A stretch of DNA of 64,000 nucleotides, taken from assembly GCA_900155495.1 (NCBI GenBank), contig FTLJ01000758.1:19137-83136 (forward strand), read 5' to 3'. Shown one piece after another: positions 49,936 through 62,982 of this stretch. This stretch comes from Porogramme epimiltina (Eukaryota > Basidiomycota > Agaricomycetes > Polyporales > Polyporaceae). Within the stretch, counting starts at the first letter, position 1; each line of letters starts with the position of its first letter. Below the pieces are notes generated by a model. That model did no database searches. It saw only the letters and a list, made by a program, of their open reading frames with translations, and had not been told where the DNA came from. The position numbers were made by a program, and so were the translations under genes.

Positions 49936-52900
49936 CTACGACCCTGACACAAGCTTTATGAACCCTGGCAGGTATTGCTCACATATCGAGGAGAAGTAGA
50001 ACTCGTGTTCGGAGTTGTGAGGTTTCACCAGGTTGTGCGCGATCTCGTGTGCGAGAGTGAAGTACCTGGAGAATGTTGAGCGGCAGGGAACGCGGAGCTC
50101 GGCAACAGTCCACTGACCATGACGTGTATGCATTAATCATGTTGTTTCCTCGGACCTCCGCGTCGTCTACAGGTGATGCCGGTGGCGCTTCAGGAATGTC
50201 CATATCTAGCAGCGAGGGGTGAACTTACGCCATTGTTCGAAATACCTCAAGTTGAGGAATAGACTAGCATTTCTGTTGAACGCGATTAGTTCCCCAGCTT
50301 GGTCATAGAAAATATGCAAGCTTGTTGGAGGCAGAGTATAGACTGCTTGCAGAGGGCGGATAGTGTGAATGAAGCGAGCTAAAGTGTCTTTCTTGTCCGC
50401 TATCAATGCCTTGGGTTGCTGGATGGCTGGATGGAAGTCAGTGAAAGCGAGGCATGCTAATGGACCCCGACTGACTCTTTGAAACAAAGACTTTGATGCC
50501 TCCCATATCACCTAGTTCCAAGATCAGAACTCCTCTTCGTACACCGGATAAGGATTTGAATCGACCCACATATGAATGCCATGTCATCGTCGTGGCCAGA
50601 GACATCGCAATAGCCTTCGTTTAGTGACTCTTTCACCATTTGCATATGCCGTCCACTCAATAACGTTTGGTTCTTCTCCTCCCTACATTGTCGGATCGCG
50701 AGGTCTATGTTAGCATCTGAAAATTTGTTAACAAATGCACTTTTTGATGAAACGACAAACATACTGATAGTACTCCTTGGCGTTACATGATGATTAGGGG
50801 TCCGAGGAATATCGGGCCGGGGTGGAAGGTTGGAGAGTGAGTCCTTGGCGGGGGGTTGCGGCGGGTTTTCATCGCTAGGTCCTGCGATGGAGGACCCGTC
50901 GTCGCCCTTCCTCTTGCCTTTGAAGAAATCGAGAGACTGGAGGATTGGGTGCTTTGGTCGACTCGTCCTAGAAGGATTATCTGACGTGCTCGGGGCGTCG
51001 TGCTGAATGAGAGCATCTTTGCCAGGAAGCTGTGGAAGACCCTGAGGCGGCGCTGATACTAGCGTGTCGGCACTAGGGTTCACCCCCGACATGGTAACAA
51101 GGTCAGCGTTGAGTTTTACTCGTGCCTCTTCTGCTGCAATGCGTTCGGCTTTCTGCTGACGCAGGATACGATCGACTAGGGTGCGATGAGTACAGAACAC
51201 TCAAACCCGATAGCTCGGCACTCACCGTTGTACCCTCTCCGTCGTAGAGCTCGAAGGTCGGTCGACAGAATGGTCATGAATAGCAAGGCATCATTGACTT
51301 TGGGTGAGTCGAACAGATGACGACACATAGACGTTGATACCCTGTGGGACGTTGAGGTGGGAGATATCATTTCACGAAAAGTCTCCGTCACTTACTCGTA
51401 CATATCCACCTGATCATTACCAGCCAACCAAAGTTCAATCGGCCCACGAGCGAACCTTCTTGCCACAGCAGATGCATCTTGGCTCCTAGAGGCGAGCTTC
51501 TCACCGAACAGCAAGGTCTTAGTCACGGTGAGTTTGCCGAAAGTCTTGACAACAAAATTCTTGTCATTATTCAACCACGTATACGATACCTTGGTTTTAG
51601 TATGCGTATGTTCGTGCAAGAATAAGGGTAGACGCTCGAGAATAAGGGCGCGGGTTTCGGCGGCCTTCCGAGAACCAAATATTTCACCGCTAGTCTTATG
51701 GTCCTCCTTGATCATAGAGCTCAGTCGTTTGCAGCCAAGTTCCAAGTAGAATTCTGGAGAAGCCTTCAGTCAGAAACAAGAAGAGTAGTAGACTAAGAAT
51801 TTCACCTTCCAGTAAATCTTCTTGAGGGGCAGTGAAGATCGCATCTCCAAACAGTTGATATGCGTTGGTATCATCGGCAACGACGACTTTGTCGGGGGTG
51901 AGTAGATCGTACTGATACTCCCAGTCCTCTTCTTCTAGATCACCAATGGTATCACGCTTCCTGGTGGTAGGACTCCTGTCTTTCCTGATCCGTCGAGAAC
52001 CAAGGAGGACTGCAGTGCGTTTCATCCGTATCATAGTGCCCTCGGAGACCAGACGCCTGTTGACAGAAATGTTGCGGATTTCGGCCAGGTAGCTAAGAGA
52101 AAGAATCAGCTATTGGCCTATCACCTCTGGTAGATCACCGTACTTCTCTCGACCCTCAGCCAACTCATAGAACTGGCGAGGATTCTCAAGAAGAATCTTC
52201 ACAATCTCCTCGACAGACGGTTCACGTTTGACGCCACATGCGCTGAGGAAGGCATTCGCTGTCATCCCGAAATCCACGAACGTGAAGAGTTTCGAGTGGA
52301 CCTGGGCCTTCGACTCGCCCTTGAAATAACATTGAGTGGGGGAAAGGTACCGCAGGGCTCCCGCAGGGGTCTTCGCCGGGACTGGGATAAATGGTGTCCG
52401 GTACAGCGCCTGTAGCTCCGTAACAGAGAATGCTGTAATCATAGCGTAAGCCTCGAACAACGTTGTCGTAAAAATAGCCTGAATGGCATACAGGATACAC
52501 GGCTCGCGAGTATTGTGAAGTATTGCGTTGCGATCTGCTCCGTAGCTGGAGGCGCGCTGTTGAGAAGATTGAGCAGCTTGGATCCTGGGGGATGTTCTTG
52601 CAACCTCAGGCGCATCAACGCCTCGCCCTGAATTGAAGGGTCGACAACCATGAAACCTAACGCCGCCCAGTCTGGTGAAGAGAACACCTTCATGGAATTG
52701 TTATAAGCATGGTACATTGCCTTCTTGAGTGTACATACCTCGTGAGGCTTGGCCATACACTGGGCGCTACCCTTCATCGCGGGAACAAATGCAACGTTCG
52801 AGAAGTTGTTAGGGTCGTAATCCGCGTAGTGACTCGTGTAGTGATCAAAGAAGTATTTCAACGCCGTCTCTCGAATGGACACAACATCACTTGCAGCAAG

Positions 52901-55900
52901 ACCGATAAGCTCCCGGAGGGGAGGGTATCGACGCAACCCAAGTTTGAACAGGAACTTCGCTGCACCAGAGACGGAGCGTTAGGTGAGAGCCGGGTCAACT
53001 CGTGTGCGATTTGACATACCTTCTTCTGACCCACTTCGCCACCTCGGATTTGTTCCCCAGTCGATAACAGGCAACTTCAGTTCCTTCAGGACGTGCAGGG
53101 GCTCGTACAACTCCGATGCCTTGTGCCGAGGAGGCCTACCCTCCGCCGGTGGGGCTCCATCGTCTCCGCGCTCTTTGGGAAAGGCGGCGGTCATCTTAAG
53201 CCTGTCGAGCTCAGTAGGCGTCAATGTGGATTGTACGGCGACCAGATACTTGATGAGCTCTGCGATGGTCCAATCCCCGGTCTTGATCATCCTGAGACAG
53301 GAATAGTTAGGACGTGGCACGTTTCTACACTCCTCCACCTTGGAACGTCACCTACCGGTTGAATACGATCTGGAGGTCGACGTGTTTCCGAACCCCGATC
53401 ATCTGCAGGAACTTCTCCAATGGTCCCTTGACTGCAACACCTGAAGGGAATGTTACGACGGGCAAGTCATGAAACACATGCGCGTTTTGGAAGTACGCTT
53501 CCTCTGGCTTCTTCAGTCCGCATGAGGTAGGGACACATGCGTGCTCCCGTAAGATGGCCGCAATCTCGTCAAGACGATTCTTCGAGAGTGACTGGCTTGC
53601 ACGCGACAGTTGGGTCAGCACTCGCTCGGCCCATTGCGCAGAGAGATGTAGATCGTGCTCGGGGTCGTGAGGCGCTGGGGGGTTCGCGACGTGCCGAAGC
53701 CACTCCACCACGCTCAGCTCGCGCCATTTGAACGCCGTCATGAGTGAAGGAGGATCGAAATGCCGCGAAATGGACACGGGGAGAAGGTGTGGAGGCAGTG
53801 GTCCATCAGTTATGATGAGGGATCCAATGCTTCGGCTATTGAGAAAACTCTCGATGGTCGAAAGGGGGATGATCTTCCCGGCATTGTCCGTCTCCTCTAT
53901 CGACAACACAGCGGCGTTGAGAAGCTCTGTTCTCACGTAGTCCAGATTCGTGGATGATCCTTGGGTGTACATCTTGACCCACCACTTGAAGCAAGCGATC
54001 ATCTCCACCTCTGAGAGGGGGCGATCTCGAAGTTCTTGCAAGACGTCCGCGAAGGTGATTTCTTTGAGCATGCCTCGCCTACGAAGCGTGTCGACTATGC
54101 TCTTTGCTTGTTCATGGAACTCCTGTGGGATGACAGGGAGATTCTTGACGAAACCGGAGAAGGTCTCATCCGGATAGCGTACGTCGGACGCGTCGCGGAC
54201 ACCACTTGTTGACATGATAGGGAATGGCGATTTAGCACCGGAGAACAGCGACGAGCTCGCTGCGCAAGAGAAGAAGGCTTCTTCGAGGGCCGCAGAGACG
54301 ACAGATGATGGCGTTGAAGGATGGAAGGTGAAAAACTTGAGGGCATGGAGAGCCCGACCGCGTAGCGTGTCCTGGAGCTCGGGATCGATGCTTGTGTCCG
54401 GACCCTTGTTCCTGGCGTCTTCAACACCTTTGTTCCACAGCTTGCGAACAGTGTCCATTTCTACCTCGTATGCAGCGCGGGCGAGGAAGCCGCCGACATA
54501 GAGTAGTTCCTTGTTCCAAACTGTGTGGCGTGAGCTAAATGCTCCGCGGCATGTTAGGACAGCCTACCTGCGACATTGCGATCGCTAAATGGATTCAGAT
54601 TGATGAAAACTAAGCGATGAAGAACTGAACTTACACAAGATCTATAGACTCGCGCTCCACTGTCGGAATGAATCTAGCAGACATGTGGCCACCAAGACCT
54701 GTGGTTTGGGCTGTGGAATGACCCTATTAACAGCATTGGTTACTTGAATGTTGCCTCGGTGAGCAGAAATGACGGAACGTACGATGAACACCTTCGCAGA
54801 GCCGATTCTAAACCCTCAAATTAGCTCGCGTTTTGAGACTATCGCTGCCACCTACCCATCAATGTCTGCGCGAAGACCCTGGAATACACTTCCCACCGCC
54901 CTGCCATGCTGTGCATCTTCGTTCTTACTTGCATCGTATTCGCGCTTCCCCGTCTATCTCAAGTATGAGCAATGTTTGTCCTCGGGACAGTACCTCGTCA
55001 CATACATAGATCAACTCATACTTCATCCTCGTAGGAGGGTTTTTCTTCGTTGACCGGTTGAGCTCAGCTATCATCTTGCCATCCAACTTAACAAGTACGT
55101 CGGCAGTAAAGATGGACAAGACAACATTAGATTCTACAATTGTGCATGGATCAACTTGCGGAACGGGTGGTGGTGCAGGCGAAGGGGACATGTTTCTTGA
55201 TGGAACTCCGGGACCCGTTAACGACGAGAACAGGGACGAGAAGAATCCGCCACCGCTAGAAGGTTTGGGAAGTTCTTGCTTGGGTTGAGGTCTTTCAGTC
55301 CCTGCCATATAGACCCATTGCATGACCTCCGCCTTGATTGCAAGCGCTGTGGGTCCGCCAATTAGTCGCTGACGAGACAGGTTCTGTCGAGATACTGACG
55401 AGTCGTTTGTAGGCCATTGACAGTCATGGTTTTCAAAGGACTCAGTGCCCGAAGTCCCCTGGGGACTTCCACCAATGCAGGAGCACCAGGAGCTTTCGTG
55501 AGTCGGGACAATCGCTTGTCGTCTAAGAAAACGCTGACATCGAGCAAATGACGCATAAAAGTGATCGATGATGCAAGGAATCTCGTGAAGTCAAAGGGCT
55601 GTGGTATGGGAGTAGGCTCGCGAAGCTCCATCTGGAAGGTTGTCCACGAGTTGCTGTCGGCACCCTTGCGCATCCCCCGGCGGGCAAAGAGCTTAGAGAC
55701 TTATTAGCGAGCACGCCAGCTAAGAGCACACAGTAATACTCACTTGGTCCTTCTTGTCCTTCCAGTAGAAGTTCATCCATTGCCCTAAAAGAATGTCAAT
55801 CAAAACATATGACAGGATGAGGACCGCTGACCTCCAGAGAATACCCATGGTTCATCCGTCACGGAGAACAAACTGTAGAACCCTGTGTAGAGAGACAGAT

Positions 55901-56564
55901 ATCAGCCTCGTGCGGTAGCGAAGCAAACACCCTTCCCCGACTGACCGACGCCGAAAGCACCTATCTTCTCTTCGTCCGGGTTGCCTTCCGCTAAGATGTT
56001 CCCTATGTTAGCCCATCGTACTACGAGAGAAGTGAATTGGGAGCTAACCGATCTTCTTCAGTCGACTCCAGTCTTCGTCCCTAAAGACAATGCCGTTGTT
56101 TTTGAATGTCCACTGATGAACCTAACGCTCTATAAGGATCCGTTGAACAGTGGGCAGTGCACAATGCCCGTACCACTGAGGTCTTCAGATCTGGCAGGCC
56201 GTCGTTTCCAAGCAGGTCACTATCTTCCAATGGAGTTTCTTTGGTGTTCTTGCGGTCCAAGTACTCCTTGGTCTCGAAGTGAATTTCCACAGCAGTTGCG
56301 CTCGCATCGTCTGAGTTCTGGAGCAATTCACGGAACACTTGTGGCTGTCGGCACAGCAAAATACTCGCGGGACGTGCATGGATACTCACCAGTAAATTCT
56401 CCAGAATATCGTGCAAGAACTTTATCGATGAGTGCACGCTGGTTGACCTCCACGGACTCATCGTAACCCGACTCCCACTGAGCGAAGGAAGCATACGGTT
56501 CAGATACTCTGGGACTAAACAAAGGAGCAAGAGAACTCACCAGTGCATCCCGTGCATTAGCCAT
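49936..56564 (-). CDS. Giant sacsin-like Hsp90-fold ATPase (DUF3684 type) with C-terminal HExxH motif
   Basis: A protein of well over 1,500 residues from about 20 exons. Start MANARDALVSSLAPLFSP at the ATG 56564. The GHKL/Hsp90-type ATP site follows: N-box FRELLQNSDDASA (about 56298-56338), FKNNGIVFRDEDW and the G1 region NPDEEKIGAFGVG, then FYSLFSVTD. The long middle is rich in helices and shows SARFIPTVERESIDL, IDPELQDTLRGRALHALKFF, FGMTANAFLSACGVK and RTAVLLGSRR. Near the C-terminus lies AGELIAFNRNASLFLNLRYFEQW, then AHEIAHNLVKPHNSEHEFYF (HExxHxxxxxH at 50017-50049), ending IKLVSGS. Fungal homologues are, to my knowledge, grouped as DUF3684 with no assigned function. A chaperone-like ATPase role is inferred from the fold, and peptidase activity only from the motif. 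Confidence 0.85.
50017..50049 (-). other. HExxHxxxxxH zinc-protease-like motif
   Basis: HEIAHNLVKPH near the end of the giant ATPase, followed by another His (NSEHEF). The spacing equals that of Wss1/SPRTN-type and other metzincin-like sites. Preceded by hydrophobic YFTLA as in an active-site helix. Confidence 0.8.
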
Positions 56565-57035
56565 CGCGTTTCAGCAGTCAATGCCTACTAGAGTTCCAAC
56601 CCTATCCAAAATGCTTGTGTCCGAGTCGTTGCTGGGAGAGTGGGCGTCGTGCCCGAGAGACGTCCGATCCGGTAATCAATTGCCGCTAAAGACACGCAGA
56701 AGACGAAGGGGTGTCGATAGAGCGTACAGGTCTTTGCACCGTTGTAGAGGACACTAGAAGAAGCAGGAGCGGCGCTGAAGAACCGCGGGAACGAGGAGAT
56801 GAAGCGACTTGGTGTGCCTGCGGTGCGCGTCCTGTGCCACCGGCACGGATGTCCACAGTTGACACACGCGTCGCGTCGCGAGTATATGGGCGCTAGCCCC
56901 GCTCGGCTTCTCCCCTCAGCGTCTTGGATCTTCGGGTCCTAATCCTCCTTTCCTGCAGCCATATTGCACCAGATCTATCGCGCGACCCCCTCGCGCACAA
57001 CTGCGCTGTACATAGTCTCTCGCGCGCATCAAATC
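56565..57035. promoter_or_regulatory. Divergent promoter giant ATPase / QTRT2
   Basis: 471 bp between divergent starts; no named motif assigned. Confidence 0.5.
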
Positions 57036-58847
57036 ATGGCATCTCACCCCATATTCATTCAATCCCAACCGTCCGCCAGCAAGTTTTCCCCGCGCGTGGG
57101 GAGGATCGCGATAGACCGAGGACATGGCACGCCCGCACTCCTCACAGATACCCCAGCTATCCTAACTGCAACGTCGCGCGGGCTTGTTCCGCATTTCACG
57201 CGAGACGCTGTCCGTCTTACGGCCGTCATACAGCATATCCAGCTCCCATTCGAATCGTTGTAAGCAAGCATGGCATCTGAGGATCCGTCTCCTATTTCCT
57301 AGTGACACTCTAACACCAACATCTGTTTCCTGCAGTTTGGACAGAAACCCGCCTGTGCCTACACTAGTAGAAGGCTCACATCCTCTCCACTCCTTCCTGG
57401 GGTACAACCCTGAAGGTCATGTGATAACCTTGACACTACGCGACCCCTCGGATGGAAGAAAAATGCCTACGAACGGGAACGATTTCGTGTCGGCTCAGTG
57501 CACTCGAGGAGTGCGCAAAGTACGCGTTATAACCCTTTTATGTGTCCTTTATCGCTGACTCATGTTTCGTAGGTCTCACCATCGGCGTGGAAGTCGTTCG
57601 CGCAGAAGTGCCAGCCGGACCTCGTGGTGGCTCTTTCGGACACCCCTTTCACGCCCCCGCCACATTCCCAAAAACGCCTCACAAAGAGCATAGAGCGGTC
57701 GATAGCTTGGTTAGCCGACTTGCTCAAGGCTTCCCCATCTACCAATTCATTGGACTCTCGCCCACAGCGGGTTCTTGCCCACCTCGCCGGCGGCGCGAGC
57801 ATTCATGCTCGTGCTGAGTTCTCTGATCGCCTTACGGAACCTTTGGAGCAGAAAGACGCAGCCGACCTTGTTCCGTTCAACACACTGGATGATGGTGTCG
57901 CGGGCTATGTCTTCGATCTCCTCCCGCTACACACGGCGTTTGCGTCAGAGGCCTCCCATGGCGTTGACGTAGCGTCGCCCTCATCCATCGAACAACCATT
58001 CCGTCCACGATCGTCCCCCGGCACGTCGGAGAGGCTCGCAGAGTTGCTACGCGCCTCCTTGGATCCTCTCACTGCAGACAAGCCACGGATAGTCAACTCC
58101 CCGGTGTCGCCGCATGAGATCCTCCGTCTCATCCAAGACGTAGGGATTGATCTTGTCGACGCAGCTTGGGCACAGCGCGCAGCAGACATTGGTATCGCCC
58201 TTGACTTCCGCTTCCCTGCACCGACCGTTCCATCGCATGGAAACTCTCCACTTCCACGGATACGAACAGGCGGGAAGCGCGACCTGGGACATAACCTCTT
58301 CGACTCCATGTACGCGCACGATCACTCACGGTTGGCCTCCGCCTTCCTCGACGGCAAGGCAGCCGCCGCTGAAGGGTCCTCCGCATCACCTCAAGACGCC
58401 ATGTCCCCCGTCTGCCATTGCGGCGCGTGCTCCCCTCGGGCGCCAGGTGCGAGGCTCCTTCACAGCCCTGTCGACGACCAGGCATGGCAGGACCCGCTGT
58501 ACCCTCTCCCGCCCAACACCTTGCAACCACCGTTCGTGCGCTCGTACGTGCACCATCTCCTGCACACCCACGAGATGTCGTCGCACTCGCTCCTTGCGAT
58601 GCACAACCTCCATGTCCTCGACGCATTCCTTGCTGGCGTCCGCGACATGCTCTCATCTCCAGCCGGAGCGGAAGGGTTCGCTCGTGAGGTGGAGCGGTTC
58701 GCGCAGGTGTATGACGAGGAGATGGTCCTTTGGGACGAGGCGGAGAAGATATGGCTAGAGGTCGAGCGAGCACGGGGGAAGGGCCGCCTTGCGCGCGAGA
58801 GGGAGAAGCAGATCACGTCAACAATAGGGACTGCGGTAGACTTATGA
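57036..58847 (+). CDS. QTRT2: Queuine tRNA-ribosyltransferase accessory subunit 2 (QTRT2)
   Basis: Non-catalytic partner of eukaryotic tRNA-guanine transglycosylase, which swaps G34 for queuine in GUN-anticodon tRNAs. Start MASHPIFIQSQPSASKFSPRVGRIAIDRG. TPALLTDTPAILTATSRGLVPHFTRD is the TGT-fold entry seen in both subunits. Three exons are seen: 57036 to about 57258, then LDRNPPVPTLVEGSHPLH.., then VSPSAWKSFAQKCQPDLVVALSD to the end. The zinc site CHCGAC, the helix FVRSYVHHLLHTHEMSSHSLLAMHNLH and the final His ligand are intact. The residues around the catalytic Asp of QTRT1 are replaced, as in QTRT2. Poorly conserved Ser/Pro insertions occur in the middle. Confidence 0.92.
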
Positions 58848-58973
58848 TCTATTTCCATTAGATGTAAAGGCATGCTGCGCTCTAGTATAGTAATAGTATG
58901 GTAGCCCCTCGTAGGTAGACATGAGGGGTGAGGTCTACTCAGCATGTCAGGCCGTCTATGGTACCAAGTCGTT

Positions 58974-60412
58974 TTACTTCGGCGCCGAAATGGCCCTGCG
59001 CATGTCCGGGCGCTTTTGTGCGTCGTCGAATCTGCGGACGATCACTTCGCACTTGGTCGACTTGCAAATGTGTTTTGTGTTCGCCTTGACGGCGTCCGAG
59101 AACAAAGTGAGACCGGCTGCCCGCTCAACAGCGTCCACTACGAGCAGTACAGTGAGCCCCGCTATACGCACAGAGCATATGAATGAAGCGCACCTGGAAC
59201 GACGAAGTTCTCCAGCTTCGCTTCGTCGGGAATGACGGCGTTGGGGAGGACGAATGCTCCGGTGGAGATCTCCAACACGTCCGGAGTCGACGGAGAAGAT
59301 GGCTTGGTCGTAAGCACGACCTTCGCGAAGTGTGTGGGAACGGCGATGTTGGGCGGGGTCCCAATCACTTCATGGGTCTGTAGACATGGTTTTCAGTTCA
59401 TGAGTTGCCCAACGACGTCAATAATTTGACACGCACCACGCGCCATTTGCCGTCCGATTCAAGTTTTGGGAGGTAAAGGGGGATTGTGAAGACGTAGACG
59501 TCAGCGAATGACGACGTCAGGCGTCTGCACCAGTCCTCCAGGTATGCCCAATCTGAGAGGACAGTCGATGAGCGGGCAGGAGTACAGGGTAGCAGCGTGG
59601 CACTCACAGTGTCGGTTGAAGCCATCCCCGACTTGGGGCGCGATGTTTGTCAGTAGGAAGGTTTCGTCCATAGCATCCTGGGGCAACCCAAATGGATTAG
59701 CCGCTAGTAGACTAGGCGTACAGTGTACCTACCTGCGAGCTCTTCGCATCCGCAGCCGGGACCCTTAAGAACCAAGAGTTGATTAAATGCACCCAAACCT
59801 CAAGTGTAAGAGACTTGCATGTGTCCACGGTCATATCCGCTCTTGAAATAGTCTTGCAACTTGGCACGGAATGGGGCAGGAACAGATGGATCTTCCTTGA
59901 ATGTCGAATTGGTGCGGTCGCCTGCAGCACTCCGCTGTTGCTGCAGGGGCGACTTGCCCAGGGAGGCTAGGGTCAAGTGCTCTGCTGTCTGGTCTATGTG
60001 AGACGAGGGACGGGTGTATTCAAGGGAACTGCAGACGCACCCAGGCAGGATGGCGCAGACGGCGATCATAGGCAGTAATGTACGCTCTCCTGACCAAGAG
60101 GTCAGACACCGGACCTTCATCGTTACTGTCAGAACAGTCGTGTTCTCGAGACGCGAAGTAAGAGCTTTAAATGCGCGCACCAGGATGTCCGTACTTCAGC
60201 ACTGAGGTGTCGATTTGGACGGTAGCTCCCGGAGGAGGTTTGACCAGAACGCCTTCTTTCATATCCATGATAGGCGGAGCTGGTCTTTGAGTTGGAACGG
60301 GTGGAAGCATGTCCCTGGGCTTATTGCGTGAAGCCACTGCCGTAGCGACACCACCGCCAACCAGCGCACCTACGGCGAAGACGGCCGCATGGACAATGGT
60401 AGAACTTGCCAT
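58974..60412 (-). CDS. NUC1: Mitochondrial nuclease Nuc1 / endonuclease G
   Basis: DNA/RNA non-specific beta-beta-alpha-metal nuclease of the mitochondrial inner membrane. Start MASSTIVHAAVFAVGALVGGGVATAVASR: one hydrophobic anchor helix, then a Pro-rich linker. The catalytic DRGHM motif follows YFKSGY, and downstream come QDAMDETFLLTNIAPQVGDGFN (metal-binding Asn), WAYLEDWCRRL, VFTIPLYLPKLESDGKWRV, EVIGTPPNIAVPTHFAKVVL and a C-terminal helix ending RRAISAPK. Introns fall at family-typical places, some read through openly. It is tail-to-tail with QTRT2, 126 bp apart. Confidence 0.92.
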
Positions 60413-61206
60413 AGTACCACTTTTGTCGTCCTAGAAGGGCTTTTGAGACGGACGAGAGGATGGGCGAGGGAGGGAGTAGGAGGAAGGAGAAGCAGACGCG
60501 GTGCTGCAAGATGTTCGCACTCGCTCAGTAGCGGAATATCACGGGCGTCTAATCGCTTAGACGGACATTCGGACATAACGGACTTGCATACCGCGAAGGT
60601 TTCTCTAATGATGACTACACCAAACTCACAAACGGCAGACAAGTTGTGATACAGGACATGCATATGAGCATGGAGAATGCAGTGTCCATCCATATATACA
60701 TCGCGCCATTCTTACTCTAACTTGCGATATCAATCAGTCATACAACCAAAACCTACTCTGAGGAGGGTAAAATCAGGAAAACGGTGGAGGGAGGTGAAAC
60801 ATGAATGTGCATGAGCAGGGTTGACTATGATATATGATGGGGCGATGAGGAGGAGTACCTAGCATGCAAGAAGGGAAAAGGAACCGGATATGACTTCGGT
60901 AGTAAGCCACCAGTAGTGGATGAATTGCCAACGCGCTCTCTTGCACTGCAGAGACCGTTGACTTCAATTAGTGCACAACGCAGGCGGAAGATACTTGACC
61001 GGATAGACAACGGAGGACGATGGTCTTGGTAAGAAGCAACCGCAACCGAAAGCATCGTAGAACTGGGGGTGGGGACCATGGGAAAGCGAGTGATGAGTGG
61101 GAATGATGGACGATGGTGCGCCGAGACTGTCGTGAACAGGCTGTAGTGTGTGGAACGTGACATAGTCCACCTAGACTCGGGAGCCACCTCGCGCAATCGG
61201 TGGTCC
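60413..61206. other. 0.8-kb gap, no gene supported
   Basis: Upstream region of NUC1 and downstream region of the RRM/R3H gene, both minus. The region 60,830-61,200 keeps long open frames on the minus strand, but they are His/Pro/Ser-rich without domain. A 3' UTR is likely. Confidence 0.55.
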
Positions 61207-62982
61207 TCAAATCTCCAACGGCTCGTGCGAGCGCGCCTCGAAGCCACCGCGGGTGGTCTGGCTCTCACGACGCTCCCGCCTTGATTCGAAACCACCAACG
61301 CCGGGTCCACGGGGTTGGCGGACGACGCCAGTGGGACTGTCCATCCCGCCGGTTGAGAGGCCGGTGACACTCGCCGGGAGCGTGGGCACAGGGGGGATGC
61401 CATTGCTCCCGAAAGCACTGGAGTTGCCGAATAGAGCCGCGAAACCGGGCGATCGACGAGACGGGGAAGCGATGGTGGCGTATCCTTCACGGATATTGCC
61501 GTTCGAGGAGCGAGTGGTCAAGCGGGGCGCTACCTGCTGGAGACTCTTCATGTCCGGCATCGACTTCTTGACACGAAGTGTCTGAGCAGCCATCGGCGAG
61601 GTGGGAGACAAGTAAGAGGCAGAGGCGCGGGAGAGCGTCTGACGTCCCGACTGGGAGGAATGGTTTCAGTCACCCGAATGTCAACAGTCATCCACAAATA
61701 CTTACGGGGTTGGGATCAATGCGGGTCACAACAGCATACCGCTCTTCGCCCTCGCCGACGGAGTAATGGTAAACGCCGAGCTTCTGGGCCACAAGGTGCA
61801 CGACACGCCTCTGTTTTGGCGACAGCGTTCGGGAGAACGCGAGTTCGTCGCGCATCGGGTCATCCTTGAAGAGCAGAATGCGCGAATAGATTTCGAGCGT
61901 CGAAGGATCGTTGAGATCGAGCTCGTTCGATGGCGACTTGATGCCGGCACCAGGAGACACCGAGGGGAGGGGAGGGGATGCGACGTTGAACGACTGGGGA
62001 GTCGGTAGCGGAGGCATCTGGGGCGGCGAGTATTGTTGGCTCTGGTAGACGTTGGACGCCGAGAAGGAGCGCTGCGGCGTGAACGGCTGAGTGAGAACAG
62101 GACCAAAGTCGTCGTAAGACTGCTGCATCGCTTGCTGTTCCTTCTCTAGCTGCATGGAACGCATCCGGCGAATTGCCTTCTCCCGCTCAATTCTTTCCTT
62201 CTCTCCGGCCTGGAGCACCTTTTTGTACTCAACGCGGAGCTTGCGGCCCTGAACGTCGAATCCGTTGAGGGCGGCGACGACCGCATCGGCATCTGCCGAC
62301 TGGCGGAAATTCGCGAAGGCGAGCCCGCGGAACTGGCCCGACTGGTCAAGGTGATAGTTGAACGCATACGGCGTCGGGATAGCAAGCGATGCCTGCCGAT
62401 TGGGGTGCAGTCAGAACAACGGGCTTGTGCTGTGGATGGCAATTTCATGAAGGCCTCACGATAATATCCAGCAAAGTTTCCCGTTTGACGTTGAAGGGAA
62501 TGTTCTTTATGACAATCGCGGTGGGAATAATCTCGTCGTCCGCGCCGCCAGGCGTGCCTGGGTTAACCGGGGGGGCGTGCATATGGCTCATGGGCGGGGA
62601 GCCGGATGAAGACAGATCGGAATTGTTCGGCGGCGAGAGAGAGCGATTGTCAGGTATACCGGCCGGACCGTCGAGCCATTGCTAGACGTAGCAACGGGGG
62701 TGAGTTAAGGTAATCGGTCAGGGGAGCAGAATCGACGAGACTTACGGAAGGCAGGGCGGCACGAGAGGCCTTGTTCTTGAGGGGGGATTGATTCATGCCG
62801 AGGGGGTTGTACTGGGACTGGGCAGGGATAGGAGGGGAGGTAGAGAAGTGGTAAGGGTTTCTGCCGTTACCGCCTGCGCCGCCGTCAAAGTCGTAAGTGT
62901 CGTGAAGACGTTGCTGGGGCTGAGTGCCGAGGGAGAGGGTCGCGACTTGAGCAGCGATGTCGGGGGTAGAGGAGCTGGTCAT
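61207..62982 (-). CDS. RRM plus R3H RNA-binding protein, Pin4/Cip1-like
   Basis: Related to budding yeast Pin4 and fission yeast Cip1/Cip2, which bind stress-response mRNAs. Start MTSSSTPDIAAQVATLSLG at the ATG 62982. A Ser/Pro/Gly-rich leader precedes one RRM: RNP2-like IVIKNIPFNVKRETL and RNP1-like FRGLAFANF, ending NGFDVQGRKLRVEYKK. Then comes a charged helix (AGEKERIEREKAIRRMRSMQ) and a Pro/Gln linker. The R3H domain is LEIYSRILLFKDDPMRDELAF..LVAQKLGVYHYSVGEG. An RG-rich tail ends SHEPLEI. At least three introns are inferred near 61,630-61,700, 62,390-62,460 and 62,680-62,760. Pin4 has a FHA-binding SQ/TQ cluster; a matching cluster is not evident here. Confidence 0.9.
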
